This document shows positions 1 through 7,111 of a DNA stretch of 9,505 nucleotides, in pieces; the stretch's first letter is position 1; every line of letters starts with the position of its first letter. The notes below the pieces were generated by a model. The model had not been told where the DNA came from. It worked only from the letters and a program-made list of their open reading frames with translations, and ran no database searches. The stretch is from Asaia bogorensis. Its GTDB lineage: Bacteria; Pseudomonadota; Alphaproteobacteria; Acetobacterales; Acetobacteraceae. The translations under genes were made by a program, and so were the position numbers. Location: positions 1 to 9,505 of the forward strand of contig CAMCZJ010000120.1 in the NCBI GenBank assembly GCA_945886995.1, given 5' to 3'.

Positions 1-906
1 GGCGCGCATCCTGGTGCGCCTGGCTTTGGTGTGGTTGATAGCCAGGGCATCAATCGCGGCTTGGATGCTGATACCTGCCGCGCGGTTGCTGCCGCGATCC
101 TGGGCGATGCGAATAAGGTGCGCTCCGTGGTGCTGTCTTCCCAGGCGCGCCTGCCTGCCTTGCAATCAGGGCAGGTGGATATGCTGTCGCGCACCACCAC
201 CTGGTCCCATTCGCGCGATACCGCCAATGGACTTAACTTCACCGCCGTCAATTTCTATGATGGTCAGGGCTTCATGGTGCGGGTCGCCACGGGTGCGAAG
301 CGCGCCACCGATCTGGCGGGGGCGACGATTTGCGTCACGGCCGGCACGACGAATGAATTGAACCTTGCCGATTGGGCGCGCAGCACGAATACGCGCATCC
401 AGCCCTTGGTGTTCGAACAGAATGAGGAAACGCGAAACGCCTATAATGCCGGGCGCTGCGATGCGTTTTCCACGGATGCATCGCAGCTTGCCGGCATTCG
501 CAGCGCTTTGCGTAACCCGGCTGAGCATGTGGTGCTGCCTGACATCATATCAAAGGAACCCTTGGCGCCGGCAGTGCGCCATGGTGATGACCAGTTCTTT
601 GATATTGTGCGCTGGACCGTCTTTGCGCTTATCGAAGCCGAGGAATTGGGCGTCACGCAAGCCAATGTGGATGAAATGCTGAACAATCCCAACCCCGCCA
701 TTCGCCGCCTGCTGGGTGTTTCGGGTGATCACGGGCCGCTGATGGGGATTGATCGGCGCTGGGCCTATAACGCCATCAAGGCGGTTGGGAATTACGGCGA
801 AATCTTCGACCGTAACCTCGGCAAGGGTTCACCCATCAACCTGCCGCGCGGCTTGAATGATTTATGGACGCGTGGCGGCTTGATGTACGCGCCGCCGATT
901 AGGTGA
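1..906 (+). CDS. aapJ: AapJ/BztA-type amino-acid ABC transporter substrate-binding protein, 5' partial
   Basis: Periplasmic solute-binding protein (SBP_bac_3 fold) of the general L-amino-acid uptake family AapJ/BztA, which delivers amino acids to a polar-amino-acid ABC permease. The frame is open from base 1 and ends at TGA 904-906, giving 301 visible residues. The family is usually about 340 residues, so the signal peptide and first strand lie outside the window. Family landmarks are clear: GLDADTCRAVAAAILGD near visible residue 20, then LSRTTTWSHSRDT, GLNFTAVNFYDGQGFMV, and the second-lobe segment CVTAGTTNELNLADW. The C-terminus, NDLWTRGGLMYAPPIR, is the typical AapJ ending. A GTG at 31 is only an internal codon, because the homologous sequence continues upstream of it. 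In aapJQMP/bztABCD operons the permease genes follow, but here the next gene is convergent, so this may be an isolated binding protein. The family call is firm; the exact substrate cannot be told. Confidence 0.9.
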   Translation, partial: GAHPGAPGFGVVDSQGINRGLDADTCRAVAAAILGDANKVRSVVLSSQARLPALQSGQVDMLSRTTTWSHSRDTANGLNFTAVNFYDGQGFMVRVATGAKRATDLAGATICVTAGTTNELNLADWARSTNTRIQPLVFEQNEETRNAYNAGRCDAFSTDASQLAGIRSALRNPAEHVVLPDIISKEPLAPAVRHGDDQFFDIVRWTVFALIEAEELGVTQANVDEMLNNPNPAIRRLLGVSGDHGPLMGIDRRWAYNAIKAVGNYGEIFDRNLGKGSPINLPRGLNDLWTRGGLMYAPPIR

Positions 907-913
907 GGTAACA

Positions 914-937
914 AGGGGAGGTGGGGGGTGCTCCCCT
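914..937. terminator. Possible bidirectional hairpin between convergent genes
   Basis: AGGGGAG (914-920) can pair with CTCCCCT (931-937), a 7-bp stem with a 10-nt G-rich loop. It sits in the 30-bp gap between the aapJ-like stop codon and the convergent DUF4159 gene, and its last base falls in that gene's stop codon. There is no T-tract on either side, so it is not a classical intrinsic terminator. Position and stem are seen; the function is inferred. Confidence 0.3.
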
Positions 938-3660
938 CAATTCCCCAGCCGCTCCAATATCGCCGGCACATGCACCTGATCGCCCTTGTAGTTCCCGGTC
1001 AGGGCATACATCACCAGATTGGTCCCGAAACGATACGCCAGCACGCGCTGCCGCGCCCCGCCCGGGATCGTCGCATGCGGGTGCTGGCCATTGCGGTCCA
1101 TCGCCCAGGCGGCGGCCCAATCATGCCCGCCCAGGATCACAGGGCTCACACTGTCATTGGCGCGGTCCTGATCGCGCGCCACCCAAACCTGCCCACCGGC
1201 GAAACGCCCCGGCAATTCATTCAGCAAATAAAAGGCGCGGTTCAGCACATGGTCTTCCGGCACCGGGATTAGCGGCGGTATCGCCAAATCCCGCGTCACG
1301 CGGCGAAGTGCGGCGCGCGCACCTGGCGACATACCCTCGCCCGAGCCCTGATCGCGCGTATCCATCAGAATTATGCCGCCCTGGCGCATGAATTCATTCA
1401 GCGCCGCGACCGCTGTTGCATTGGGTGCAGGCGCATCAGGCAGGATGGGCCAATAAAGCAGCGGGTAGAAGGAAAGATCATCCTGCCCCGGCGTCACGCC
1501 ATGGGGTTCGGCCAACGCCGCCGCCGTGCGCCGATTGACGAAATCAGACAGCCCCGCGAGGCCGCTCCGCGAAGTTTCATCCACCGCCGCATCACCGCTT
1601 CGGATATATGCCAAACGTGTGGCAAGCGCCGCACTCCCATCAGCGCCCTGCGCGTTCACCTGCCAAGGCACCAGCGCCAGCAGCAACAGCGCGGGCAGTG
1701 CCAAACGCCGCGGGCGCCAAAGCCCGCGCAGGCCAAGTGCTGCGATCAGCTCCAGCAAAAACAGCGCGAAGGCGGCGGCCAAAAGCCACGGCCCCAAATC
1801 ACGTTCTGCCGCTTCACCGCCCAGCGCCTCCATGCGGGCCGAAGCTGGGGGTGCTGCCATCAGGCGCGGCGCGGGCAAATGGGTCGAAAGGTTCAAGGCG
1901 CGGCGATAGGCGGCCTCACCGGCTGCGCCAGCCGGGCCATACCAGCCGGGCGGGTGGCGCGGGGAAGCGCGGGTTTCATCCAAGGCGCGGGCAGAAACAG
2001 GGGCAGCACCAGAAGGCGGCGCACCAAGCCGGCCAAACCCATCCAGGGTTTCGAGCGGCGCCAAGGGCTGATCCGCCTCACCCGCCGCAACGCCTGCGGA
2101 AAGGGAGACCAAGCGGCGCAGCATATCCACGAAAAGCCCGGAAAGCGGCAGGTTCGACCATTCCGCCTGAGCGGTCACATGAAACAGCACAATCCGCCCC
2201 GCGCCGCGCGACTCCGCCGTGACCAAGGGTGTGCCATCCGCCAGCCGCGCCCAGCTTCGTTCCGCCAAGCGCGGCGAAGGCTCGGCCAGCACTTGGCGTT
2301 CAACCGTGACTTCGGCGGGCGGCACCAGCCCGGCAAAGGGCGAATGGTCGGGGAAGGAGGCCAAGGTTTGCGGCTTTTCCCAGGTCAGCATACCGCCCAA
2401 TTGGCGCTCTCCGGCACGCAAAGGCACCGGCAGCAGCGAATCCTGCTTGGCGGCCAAACGCGGCCCAGCAAAACGGATCAGCGTGCCGCCCTGGCGCACC
2501 CAGGCTTCGAGTGCTTCGCGTTCCTTCGGGTCCGCCAATTCGCGGTCCGCCAGGATCAGCACGGAGAGCCTGCGCGCCAGCAGCGCTTCCGGCGTGCCGC
2601 GACGCAACTCCGCAAAGGGATCAAGCGCCCGCAGCAGATAGAAAAGCGGGCCGATCAAGGGCGCATCCGCCCCGGTATCCTCGGCTGCGCTGAGACCCAC
2701 CGGGCGGCGGCGGAAGCTTTCATCCAGCAGGAAAACGCCCACCGCGCCGGCTTCCGGTTCCAATTCCAGCCGCACCACCTGGTTGCGGATTTCGCTGGGC
2801 AATTGCAGCGCTGCTTCGGCGCTACCGGCACCCGCCGGCAGGGCAAGCTCTACCCGGGCAAGGCTTACGCCATCCCCGCCGCGCGCCAGAATCGCGACCT
2901 GCCCGGGTAGCGCCACCGGCGCCTGCAGCAGCTTGATGCGCAGCCGATCACCTTCCAGCACGGGGGGCGCGATCACGCGCCGGGGCTCGGCTGGTGCCTG
3001 CAGTAGGGTGAGTGGCCCGGCGGCGGCAAGCGCGGAAAGGAAGGGCGCCGCATCCTCGCCTGCGCCATGTTCCAGCCCATCGGTCAGGAATAGGCCTTCA
3101 AAGCCGCCCGGATTGGCGGCGCGCAGTGCATTCAGTGCTGCAAGCGCCGCCACGCGATCCGGCACCCAGGGTTTTGGGCGCACCACGGCCAAGCGTGCGG
3201 CGGCTTCTTCGGCTGGCAGGAAAGTCAGAGGATCGGCTTCACCCTGAAGCGGCGCCGTGGTCAGCAGCGCCACGGGGCGGGCTTCGCGCTTCGCCGCTTC
3301 CAGAATACGCTGCGCATGAGCCATGCGCCGCGCCCAATCCGGCGCGGCGGCCCAGCCATCATCCAGCACCAGCAAAAGAGGGCCGGATTGGCCGGTGCCG
3401 GCGGTTGGCTGCCAAATTGGCCGCGCCAGGCCCAGAATGATCAGCCCCGCCACCAACAGGCGTAGCAGCAAAAGCCACCAGGGCGTGCGCGCTGGCGTTG
3501 CCTCCATGGGGCGCAAGTCGCGCAGGATGCGGGTTGCGGGGAAGATTTGCCGCTTGGGCGCGGGCGGCGTGACCCTCAGCAGCCACCACAGCATCGGCAG
3601 TGCCGGCAGCGCCAGCAACAGCCAGGGGGCGGCGAAGCCGATGGGGCCAAGCGTTAGCAT
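937..3660 (-). CDS. DUF4159 membrane protein with BatA-like N-terminus
   Basis: A 907-residue inner-membrane protein and the last gene of the MoxR cassette. Residues 1-82 match the BatA/aerotolerance N-terminal region: two hydrophobic helices (about 10-28 and 61-80) around an FPATRILRDLRP linker. Residues 92-225 resemble a VWA fold but read LLLVLDDGWAAAP where a MIDAS DxSxS would be expected, so metal binding looks lost. A Rossmann/GATase-like stretch with EAWVRQGGTLIRFAGP lies around 365-500. Two further hydrophobic segments (622-644 and 652-668) end in VNAQG, which looks like a signal-peptidase site. The DUF4159 domain follows (about 680-905) with RLAYIRSGD, FYPLLYWPIL and NEFMRQGGIILMDTRD. 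The ATG shares one base with the DUF58 stop (TGATG), and GGAGGG (plus-strand 3667-3672) lies 6 nt upstream, so the start is well supported. The biochemical role is unknown; by context it is a membrane partner of the MoxR ATPase. Confidence 0.9.
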   Translation of the reverse strand: MLTLGPIGFAAPWLLLALPALPMLWWLLRVTPPAPKRQIFPATRILRDLRPMEATPARTPWWLLLLRLLVAGLIILGLARPIWQPTAGTGQSGPLLLVLDDGWAAAPDWARRMAHAQRILEAAKREARPVALLTTAPLQGEADPLTFLPAEEAAARLAVVRPKPWVPDRVAALAALNALRAANPGGFEGLFLTDGLEHGAGEDAAPFLSALAAAGPLTLLQAPAEPRRVIAPPVLEGDRLRIKLLQAPVALPGQVAILARGGDGVSLARVELALPAGAGSAEAALQLPSEIRNQVVRLELEPEAGAVGVFLLDESFRRRPVGLSAAEDTGADAPLIGPLFYLLRALDPFAELRRGTPEALLARRLSVLILADRELADPKEREALEAWVRQGGTLIRFAGPRLAAKQDSLLPVPLRAGERQLGGMLTWEKPQTLASFPDHSPFAGLVPPAEVTVERQVLAEPSPRLAERSWARLADGTPLVTAESRGAGRIVLFHVTAQAEWSNLPLSGLFVDMLRRLVSLSAGVAAGEADQPLAPLETLDGFGRLGAPPSGAAPVSARALDETRASPRHPPGWYGPAGAAGEAAYRRALNLSTHLPAPRLMAAPPASARMEALGGEAAERDLGPWLLAAAFALFLLELIAALGLRGLWRPRRLALPALLLLALVPWQVNAQGADGSAALATRLAYIRSGDAAVDETSRSGLAGLSDFVNRRTAAALAEPHGVTPGQDDLSFYPLLYWPILPDAPAPNATAVAALNEFMRQGGIILMDTRDQGSGEGMSPGARAALRRVTRDLAIPPLIPVPEDHVLNRAFYLLNELPGRFAGGQVWVARDQDRANDSVSPVILGGHDWAAAWAMDRNGQHPHATIPGGARQRVLAYRFGTNLVMYALTGNYKGDQVHVPAILERLGN

Positions 3661-4520
3661 CAGCCGCCCTCCAACCGCTGAAAAAGCGCAAGTAGCGCCA
3701 GTTCCGGCGGTTGATCCGTGCGATGGGTAGCGAAGCTCCAGCCCATGGCGCTGGCGGCAGCGGCCAAGCCTTCACGATGGGCAGTAAGCGCCGCCTGATA
3801 GGCGCCGCGCAACGCCTCCGTCCGTGGAATGGGCGCAGGGGCGCCGCCTGCCGGGTCTTCAAAACGGATATGCCCGGCGAAGGGCAGGGTTTCCTCGGCG
3901 GGATCGAGGATTTGCAGCAAATGCCCGCGCAGGCCCTGCGCCGCCAAACCCGCAAGTGCGGCGCGGGTTTCTTCAAGCGGGGCGAGGAAATCGCTGAACA
4001 GCACCACGCGCGCATGGCGCGGCAGGCGGGGATCGGCAGGTAGCGCCGCCTGCTCCGGCAGAAAACCCGCCAAGGGCGCCAGCGCGGCGCGGCCAATAAA
4101 GGCGCGCGGCGCGCCAAAGCCGCGCACCCTTTCCCCACCGCGCAGCAGCAGCGCGGCAAGCGCGAGCAACAGCATATCAGCGCGTTCTTGCTTGGTGGGC
4201 AGCGTATCGCGGCTGCGCCAAGCCATGCCCGGGCCGCGCGCGGACCAAAGAGCCACGGTTTGCGCCGCTTCCCATTCGGTCTCCCGGATAAAAACCCGGT
4301 CAGACCGCGCCGATTGCCGCCAATCCACGCGGCTTGCCGCATCGCCCGGCAGATAGGGGCGAAATTGCCAAAACGCATCACCTTGGCCGGATCGGCGCCG
4401 GCCATGCACGCCCTGCATCACCGTCGCCGCAATGCGTTCCGCCCGCACCACCAAGGGCGGCAGGCGGGCGCCGAGAGCCTCGGCCCGCGCCGTTACAAGG
4501 TCATGAGCGGCCTCAGCCAA
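3660..4520 (-). CDS. DUF58 domain protein (VWA-like MoxR partner)
   Basis: A 286-residue DUF58 protein, the standard companion of MoxR ATPases. The DUF58 signature runs from about residue 39 to 92: HGRRRSGQGDAFWQFRPYLPGD, then SRVDW, then FIRETEWEAAQTVALW. This is the usual R-x-Y-x-x-G-D ... DW pattern. A VWA-like fold follows, with VVLFSDFLAP at 172-181. Where an active MIDAS DxSxSM would lie, the sequence reads ARGPGM (94-99), so the acidic and both serine ligands are replaced by A, G and G. No transmembrane segment is evident, so it is probably cytosolic, as in the short DUF58 forms. The start is TTG at 4518-4520, overlapping the moxR stop by 8 bp. It is supported by GAAGG 6 nt upstream and by an in-frame stop just before it. 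The stop overlaps the next gene by 1 bp, so translation is probably coupled through the cassette. Confidence 0.9.
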   Translation of the reverse strand: MAEAAHDLVTARAEALGARLPPLVVRAERIAATVMQGVHGRRRSGQGDAFWQFRPYLPGDAASRVDWRQSARSDRVFIRETEWEAAQTVALWSARGPGMAWRSRDTLPTKQERADMLLLALAALLLRGGERVRGFGAPRAFIGRAALAPLAGFLPEQAALPADPRLPRHARVVLFSDFLAPLEETRAALAGLAAQGLRGHLLQILDPAEETLPFAGHIRFEDPAGGAPAPIPRTEALRGAYQAALTAHREGLAAAASAMGWSFATHRTDQPPELALLALFQRLEGG

Positions 4521-5517
4521 GATCAGCCTTCAGCGCGGCGATCACATCAGCAAGCTTCGCCCCTTCCGCCCGTGCGGCGAAATTCAGCGCCATGCGGTGG
4601 CGCAGCACGGGTTCGGCCAAAGCCAGCACGTCATCCAATGACGGGGACAGCCGGCCATCCAGCACCGCCCGGGCTCGGCTGGCCAGCATCAGCGCCTGCG
4701 CTGCGCGCGGGCCGGGGCCCCAGGCCAAGCTGTCACGCACAATAGGCAGGCTGGCGGTTTCGGGCCGGGCGCCGCGCACCAGACGCAGGATCGCTTCCAG
4801 CACTTTTTCGCCCACCGGCATGCGGCGGATCAGCGCTTGCGCGGCCATCAATTCAGCGGCGGTCAGTGCCTGGGGTGGGGGTGCTTCCGGCGCGCCGGTA
4901 GTGGCAAGCAGCATCGTGCGTTCGGCGGCCTCATCCGGGTAGCTGATGGCGATTTCCAGCAGGAAACGGTCAAGCTGCGCCTCTGGCAGGGGGTAGGTGC
5001 CTTCCTGCTCAATGGGGTTTTGCGTCGCCAGCACATGGAAGGGGTTGGGCAAGGGGTGGATTTCCCCGGCAATCGCCACGCGTTGCTCCTGCATGGCCTG
5101 CAAAAGCGCCGATTGCGTGCGCGGCGAGGCACGGTTGATCTCATCCGCCATCAGCAATTGGCAGAAGATCGGCCCCTTCAGGAAGCGAAAGCCGCGCCGG
5201 CCATCGGCCTGGTCTTCCAGCACTTCACTGCCCAGAATATCGGCTGGCATCAGATCGGGCGTGAATTGCACCCGCCTGGCATCCAGCCCCATCACCTGGC
5301 CAAGCGTTTCCACCAGCTTGGTCTTGCCCAAGCCCGGCACACCCACCAGCAGCACATGCCCGCCCGAGAGCAACCCGATCAGGCTTTGTTCCACCACATC
5401 GGCCTGGCCATAGATGGCGGTACCGATGGCAGCCCTCACGCCGGCCAGCTTTTGGCCCAGTTTTTCAACTTCTTGCACCAGGAATGTCGCTTCCTGGGTT
5501 TCAGCACCTTCACGCAT
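4513..5517 (-). CDS. MoxR family AAA+ ATPase
   Basis: A 334-residue MoxR-type AAA+ ATPase, a chaperone-like enzyme that uses ATP hydrolysis to remodel or assemble partner proteins, usually together with VWA/DUF58 proteins. Visible motifs, numbered from the chosen start: Walker A GVPGLGKT (59-66), Walker B LLMADEINRAS (121-131) with D125/E126, sensor-1 ATQNP (164-168), QLDRF (181-185), and a sensor-2-like GPGPRAAQAL with R271. The length is normal for the family. The reading frame stays open upstream to 5616, but those extra 33 residues are cysteine- and proline-rich and unlike the family. ATG at 5515-5517 has AGGGAG about 10 nt upstream and yields a typical N-terminus, so it is preferred. It is the first gene of the cassette, and its stop overlaps the DUF58 TTG start by 8 bp. 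Confidence 0.95.
   Translation of the reverse strand: MREGAETQEATFLVQEVEKLGQKLAGVRAAIGTAIYGQADVVEQSLIGLLSGGHVLLVGVPGLGKTKLVETLGQVMGLDARRVQFTPDLMPADILGSEVLEDQADGRRGFRFLKGPIFCQLLMADEINRASPRTQSALLQAMQEQRVAIAGEIHPLPNPFHVLATQNPIEQEGTYPLPEAQLDRFLLEIAISYPDEAAERTMLLATTGAPEAPPPQALTAAELMAAQALIRRMPVGEKVLEAILRLVRGARPETASLPIVRDSLAWGPGPRAAQALMLASRARAVLDGRLSPSLDDVLALAEPVLRHRMALNFAARAEGAKLADVIAALKADLG
4527..4531 (-). promoter_or_regulatory. Shine-Dalgarno supporting the TTG start of the DUF58 gene
   Basis: The minus strand reads GAAGG here, 6 nt before a TTG codon at 4520-4518. An in-frame TGA lies a few codons upstream and no nearby in-frame ATG competes, so this site decides the unusual TTG start. It lies inside the last codons of moxR, consistent with coupled translation. 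Confidence 0.6.
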
Positions 5518-5621
5518 GCGGGATAGGCTCCCTATATTACAGAAATTGTTTTCGGGACTCGCCCCCGCCTTCAAGCAGGTTGGGTGGCAAGGGGTCACAC
5601 GGCAAGGGTCGAGCAAAGATT
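5518..5621. promoter_or_regulatory. Divergent intergenic region between moxR and the DUF1285 operon
   Basis: The 104 bases separating the two divergent operons should hold both promoters. It contains an AT-rich patch (5533-5552) in otherwise GC-rich sequence. For the rightward operon the best fit is TTCACG (5509-5514, inside the moxR start) with TATATT (5533-5538) at 18-bp spacing, a fair sigma70-like match that gives a leader of about 75 nt. For the leftward operon I find no convincing pair. The ribosome-binding site AGGGAG (plus-strand 5528-5533) overlaps the only -10-like hexamer. No operator palindrome is obvious. The promoter is an inference from sequence match alone. Confidence 0.35.
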
Positions 5622-6215
5622 ATGGCGTTTCAGGATGCGGCGAAAGGACGAAATCACGCGCATGCTGATGTGATGGAAGGGCGCGCGCCCCGCCAGCCGC
5701 ATGATGTGGGCGACCTTGCCATCCGCATCGCCCGCGACGGCACCTGGTTTTACCGGGGCAGCCCGATAGCGCGGAAGGAAATGGTCTGCCTGTTCGGGTC
5801 TGTCCTGAAGCGCGGCGCGGATGGGTCCTATATCCTGGAAACACCCGTGGAGCGCGGGCGGATTGAAGTGGAAGATGCGCCCTTCATCGCCGTTGAATTG
5901 TTCTGGCGCGATTGTGACTGCGGCGATGGCGCGCCGCGCCAATGCCTGAGCTTTCGCACCAATCTGGATGAAATGGTGACCGCCGATGCGGAACACCCGA
6001 TTCGTGTGCATCTGGACCCCATCAGCCGCGAACCCCGCCCCTATATCACCGTGCGCCCAGGGTTGGAGGCGCGGATCAATCGCGCTGTTTTCTATGAATT
6101 GGTGGCACTCGCCCAGGCCGAAATCATGGAAGGCCGCAAGGTGCTTGGCGTTTGGAGTGAGGGGATGTTCTTCCCGATAGATGAAGCGCCCATCCTGGAT
6201 ATGCCGGAAGCGTGA
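5622..6215 (+). CDS. DUF1285 domain protein
   Basis: A 197-residue soluble protein of the DUF1285 family, whose function is not established. Family features: DLAIRIARDGTWFYRGSPI (31-49), then LFGSVLKR, then TPVERGRIEVEDAPFIAVEL (74-93). These are followed by RTNLDEMVTADAEHPIRV, the PYITVRPGLEARINRAVFYELV stretch (140-161), and VLGVWSEGMFFPI near the C-terminus. No signal peptide or membrane segment is seen. Residues 97-108 carry C98, C100 and C108 (DCDCGDGAPRQC), which looks unusual for this segment. The ATG at 5622 gives a family-like length but only a weak, distant purine-rich stretch (AAGGG, 5604-5608) precedes it. The frame runs open upstream into moxR, which is unlikely to be coding. The TGA overlaps the next gene's GTG, so it heads a rightward operon with housekeeping genes. 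Confidence 0.88.
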   Translation: MAFQDAAKGRNHAHADVMEGRAPRQPHDVGDLAIRIARDGTWFYRGSPIARKEMVCLFGSVLKRGADGSYILETPVERGRIEVEDAPFIAVELFWRDCDCGDGAPRQCLSFRTNLDEMVTADAEHPIRVHLDPISREPRPYITVRPGLEARINRAVFYELVALAQAEIMEGRKVLGVWSEGMFFPIDEAPILDMPEA

Positions 6216-6832
6216 GCGGGGCATTCGCGCTTCCGCTGACCGTTGCCGCGCTGCAAGCGCGCATTGCTGATCCACTCCGGCTTCGCGCCGATCGGCCCGC
6301 CCCGCGGGAAGATGTGGAACGCGCCGCGCGCGCCGGTGGGCGCATGACGCCGGCGGCGGTGCTGGTGCCGCTGGTGCTGCACCCGGAACCGACCGTGTTG
6401 CTGACCTTGCGCGCCGCGGATTTGAAGGCCCATGCGGGGCAGGTTTCCTTCCCCGGCGGGCGGCTTGAAGAAGGCGAAAGCGCCGTGGCGGCAGCGCTGC
6501 GTGAAGCTGAGGAAGAAATTGGCCTGCATGCCGGCCTGCCGGAGATTGTCGGCGAATTGCCGCCTTTGCTGACCGGTACGGGCTATCTGGTGACGCCGGT
6601 TGTCGCTTTGCTGCGCCCGCCCTTTTCGCTGAACCCCCATCCGGGGGAGGTAGCGGAGACCTTCGAATACCCTCTGGCGCATGTGACCGACCCCGCCAAG
6701 CCCGAACGCCGGTCCCGCGAATTTCGGGGTGAGACGCGGGAATTCTGGGTCTGGCCGCATGACCGGCATTATATTTGGGGCGCGACCGCTTCCGTGCTGG
6801 TGACGCTTGCTTCCGTGCTGCGCGAAGATTGA
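6212..6832 (+). CDS. Nudix CoA pyrophosphatase (NudL-like)
   Basis: A 206-residue Nudix hydrolase. NudL-type enzymes cleave coenzyme A and derivatives to phosphopantetheine and adenosine 3',5'-bisphosphate. The complete Nudix box is present, G83-x5-E89-x7-R97-E98-x-x-E101-E102-x-G104. The subgroup signature just before it, LKAHAGQVSFPGG (71-83), matches the UPF0035/NudL pattern HxGQVxFPGG. TGTGYLVTPVVALL (121-134) and HYIWGATASVL (186-196) match NudL landmarks further on. About 45 residues precede the conserved core, as in the E. coli protein. The start is GTG at 6212, overlapping the DUF1285 stop in GTGA. A GGAAG lies very close to it (1 nt), so initiation probably depends on upstream ribosomes. 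Substrate is inferred from the subgroup; other nucleoside diphosphate compounds remain possible. Confidence 0.92.
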   Translation: MSGAFALPLTVAALQARIADPLRLRADRPAPREDVERAARAGGRMTPAAVLVPLVLHPEPTVLLTLRAADLKAHAGQVSFPGGRLEEGESAVAAALREAEEEIGLHAGLPEIVGELPPLLTGTGYLVTPVVALLRPPFSLNPHPGEVAETFEYPLAHVTDPAKPERRSREFRGETREFWVWPHDRHYIWGATASVLVTLASVLRED

Positions 6833-6862
6833 ACTTTTTGTGTACGGCAATGGAATAAGCCC

Positions 6863-7111
6863 GTGCCTTACCTGATCGAAGTCCTGCTGTTCCTGGCGCC
6901 CTTTGCGGCGTTTTTGATCTGGCGTCGGCTGAATCCGGGGCGGGAACCCGGCTCCGTGCTGCTGGTGCTGGCCGGCTGCGGTGCGGCGCTGATGCTGGCG
7001 GGCGCGCTTTGGTATGGGCTATCACGCGCCAGCGCGCCGGGATCGAAATATGTCCCCGCCCGCATTGACGGCACCGAAATCACGCCAGGGCATATGGAAC
7101 CGCGCCGATGA
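6863..7111 (+). CDS. Small two-helix membrane protein, DUF6111-like
   Basis: An 82-residue protein with two hydrophobic segments, about residues 3-20 (LIEVLLFLAPFAAFLIW) and 32-53 (VLLVLAGCGAALMLAGALWYGL). Between them is a short RRLNPGREPGS loop, and the polar C-terminal tail reads YVPARIDGTEITPGHMEPRR. Small proteins like this, named DUF6111 in alphaproteobacteria, sit in this position between the Nudix hydrolase and cca; the assignment is from memory and context. It starts with GTG at 6863 with GGAA about 7 nt upstream (6852-6855). Its TGA overlaps the cca ATG by 4 bp (ATGA), which argues strongly that it is translated. The 30 bases before it (6833-6862) hold only its ribosome-binding site. 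Function unknown. Confidence 0.78.
   Translation: MPYLIEVLLFLAPFAAFLIWRRLNPGREPGSVLLVLAGCGAALMLAGALWYGLSRASAPGSKYVPARIDGTEITPGHMEPRR

Noticed and set aside
1501..2910. A 469-codon open frame on the plus strand opposite the DUF4159 gene
   Set aside because: The translation is Arg/Gln/Pro-rich, without recognisable domains, and lies wholly antisense to a gene with clear domain matches. Long antisense frames are expected in high-GC DNA.
3359..4405. A 348-codon minus-strand frame overlapping the DUF58 gene and the start of the DUF4159 gene
   Set aside because: It is a different frame of the same strand as two recognised genes, and its translation matches no family.
937..5517. The MoxR cassette as a new antiphage defence system
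   Set aside because: MoxR-DUF58-DUF4159 next to the DUF1285/Nudix/cca cluster fits a conserved chromosomal arrangement in Alphaproteobacteria, with no effector nuclease, toxin or mobile-element signs.
5534..5539. TAATAT on the minus strand as a -10 box for the moxR operon
   Set aside because: It would start transcription within or after the AGGGAG ribosome-binding site, and no -35 match lies at the right distance.
5518..5616. Upstream extension of the MoxR protein by 33 residues
   Set aside because: The extension is Cys/Pro-rich and unlike MoxR N-termini, while the ATG at 5517 has a ribosome-binding site and gives the usual length.
5595..7025. A 476-codon open frame on the minus strand opposite the DUF1285 and Nudix genes
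   Set aside because: Low-complexity Ala/Arg/Pro translation spanning two well-supported opposite genes; it is a shadow frame.
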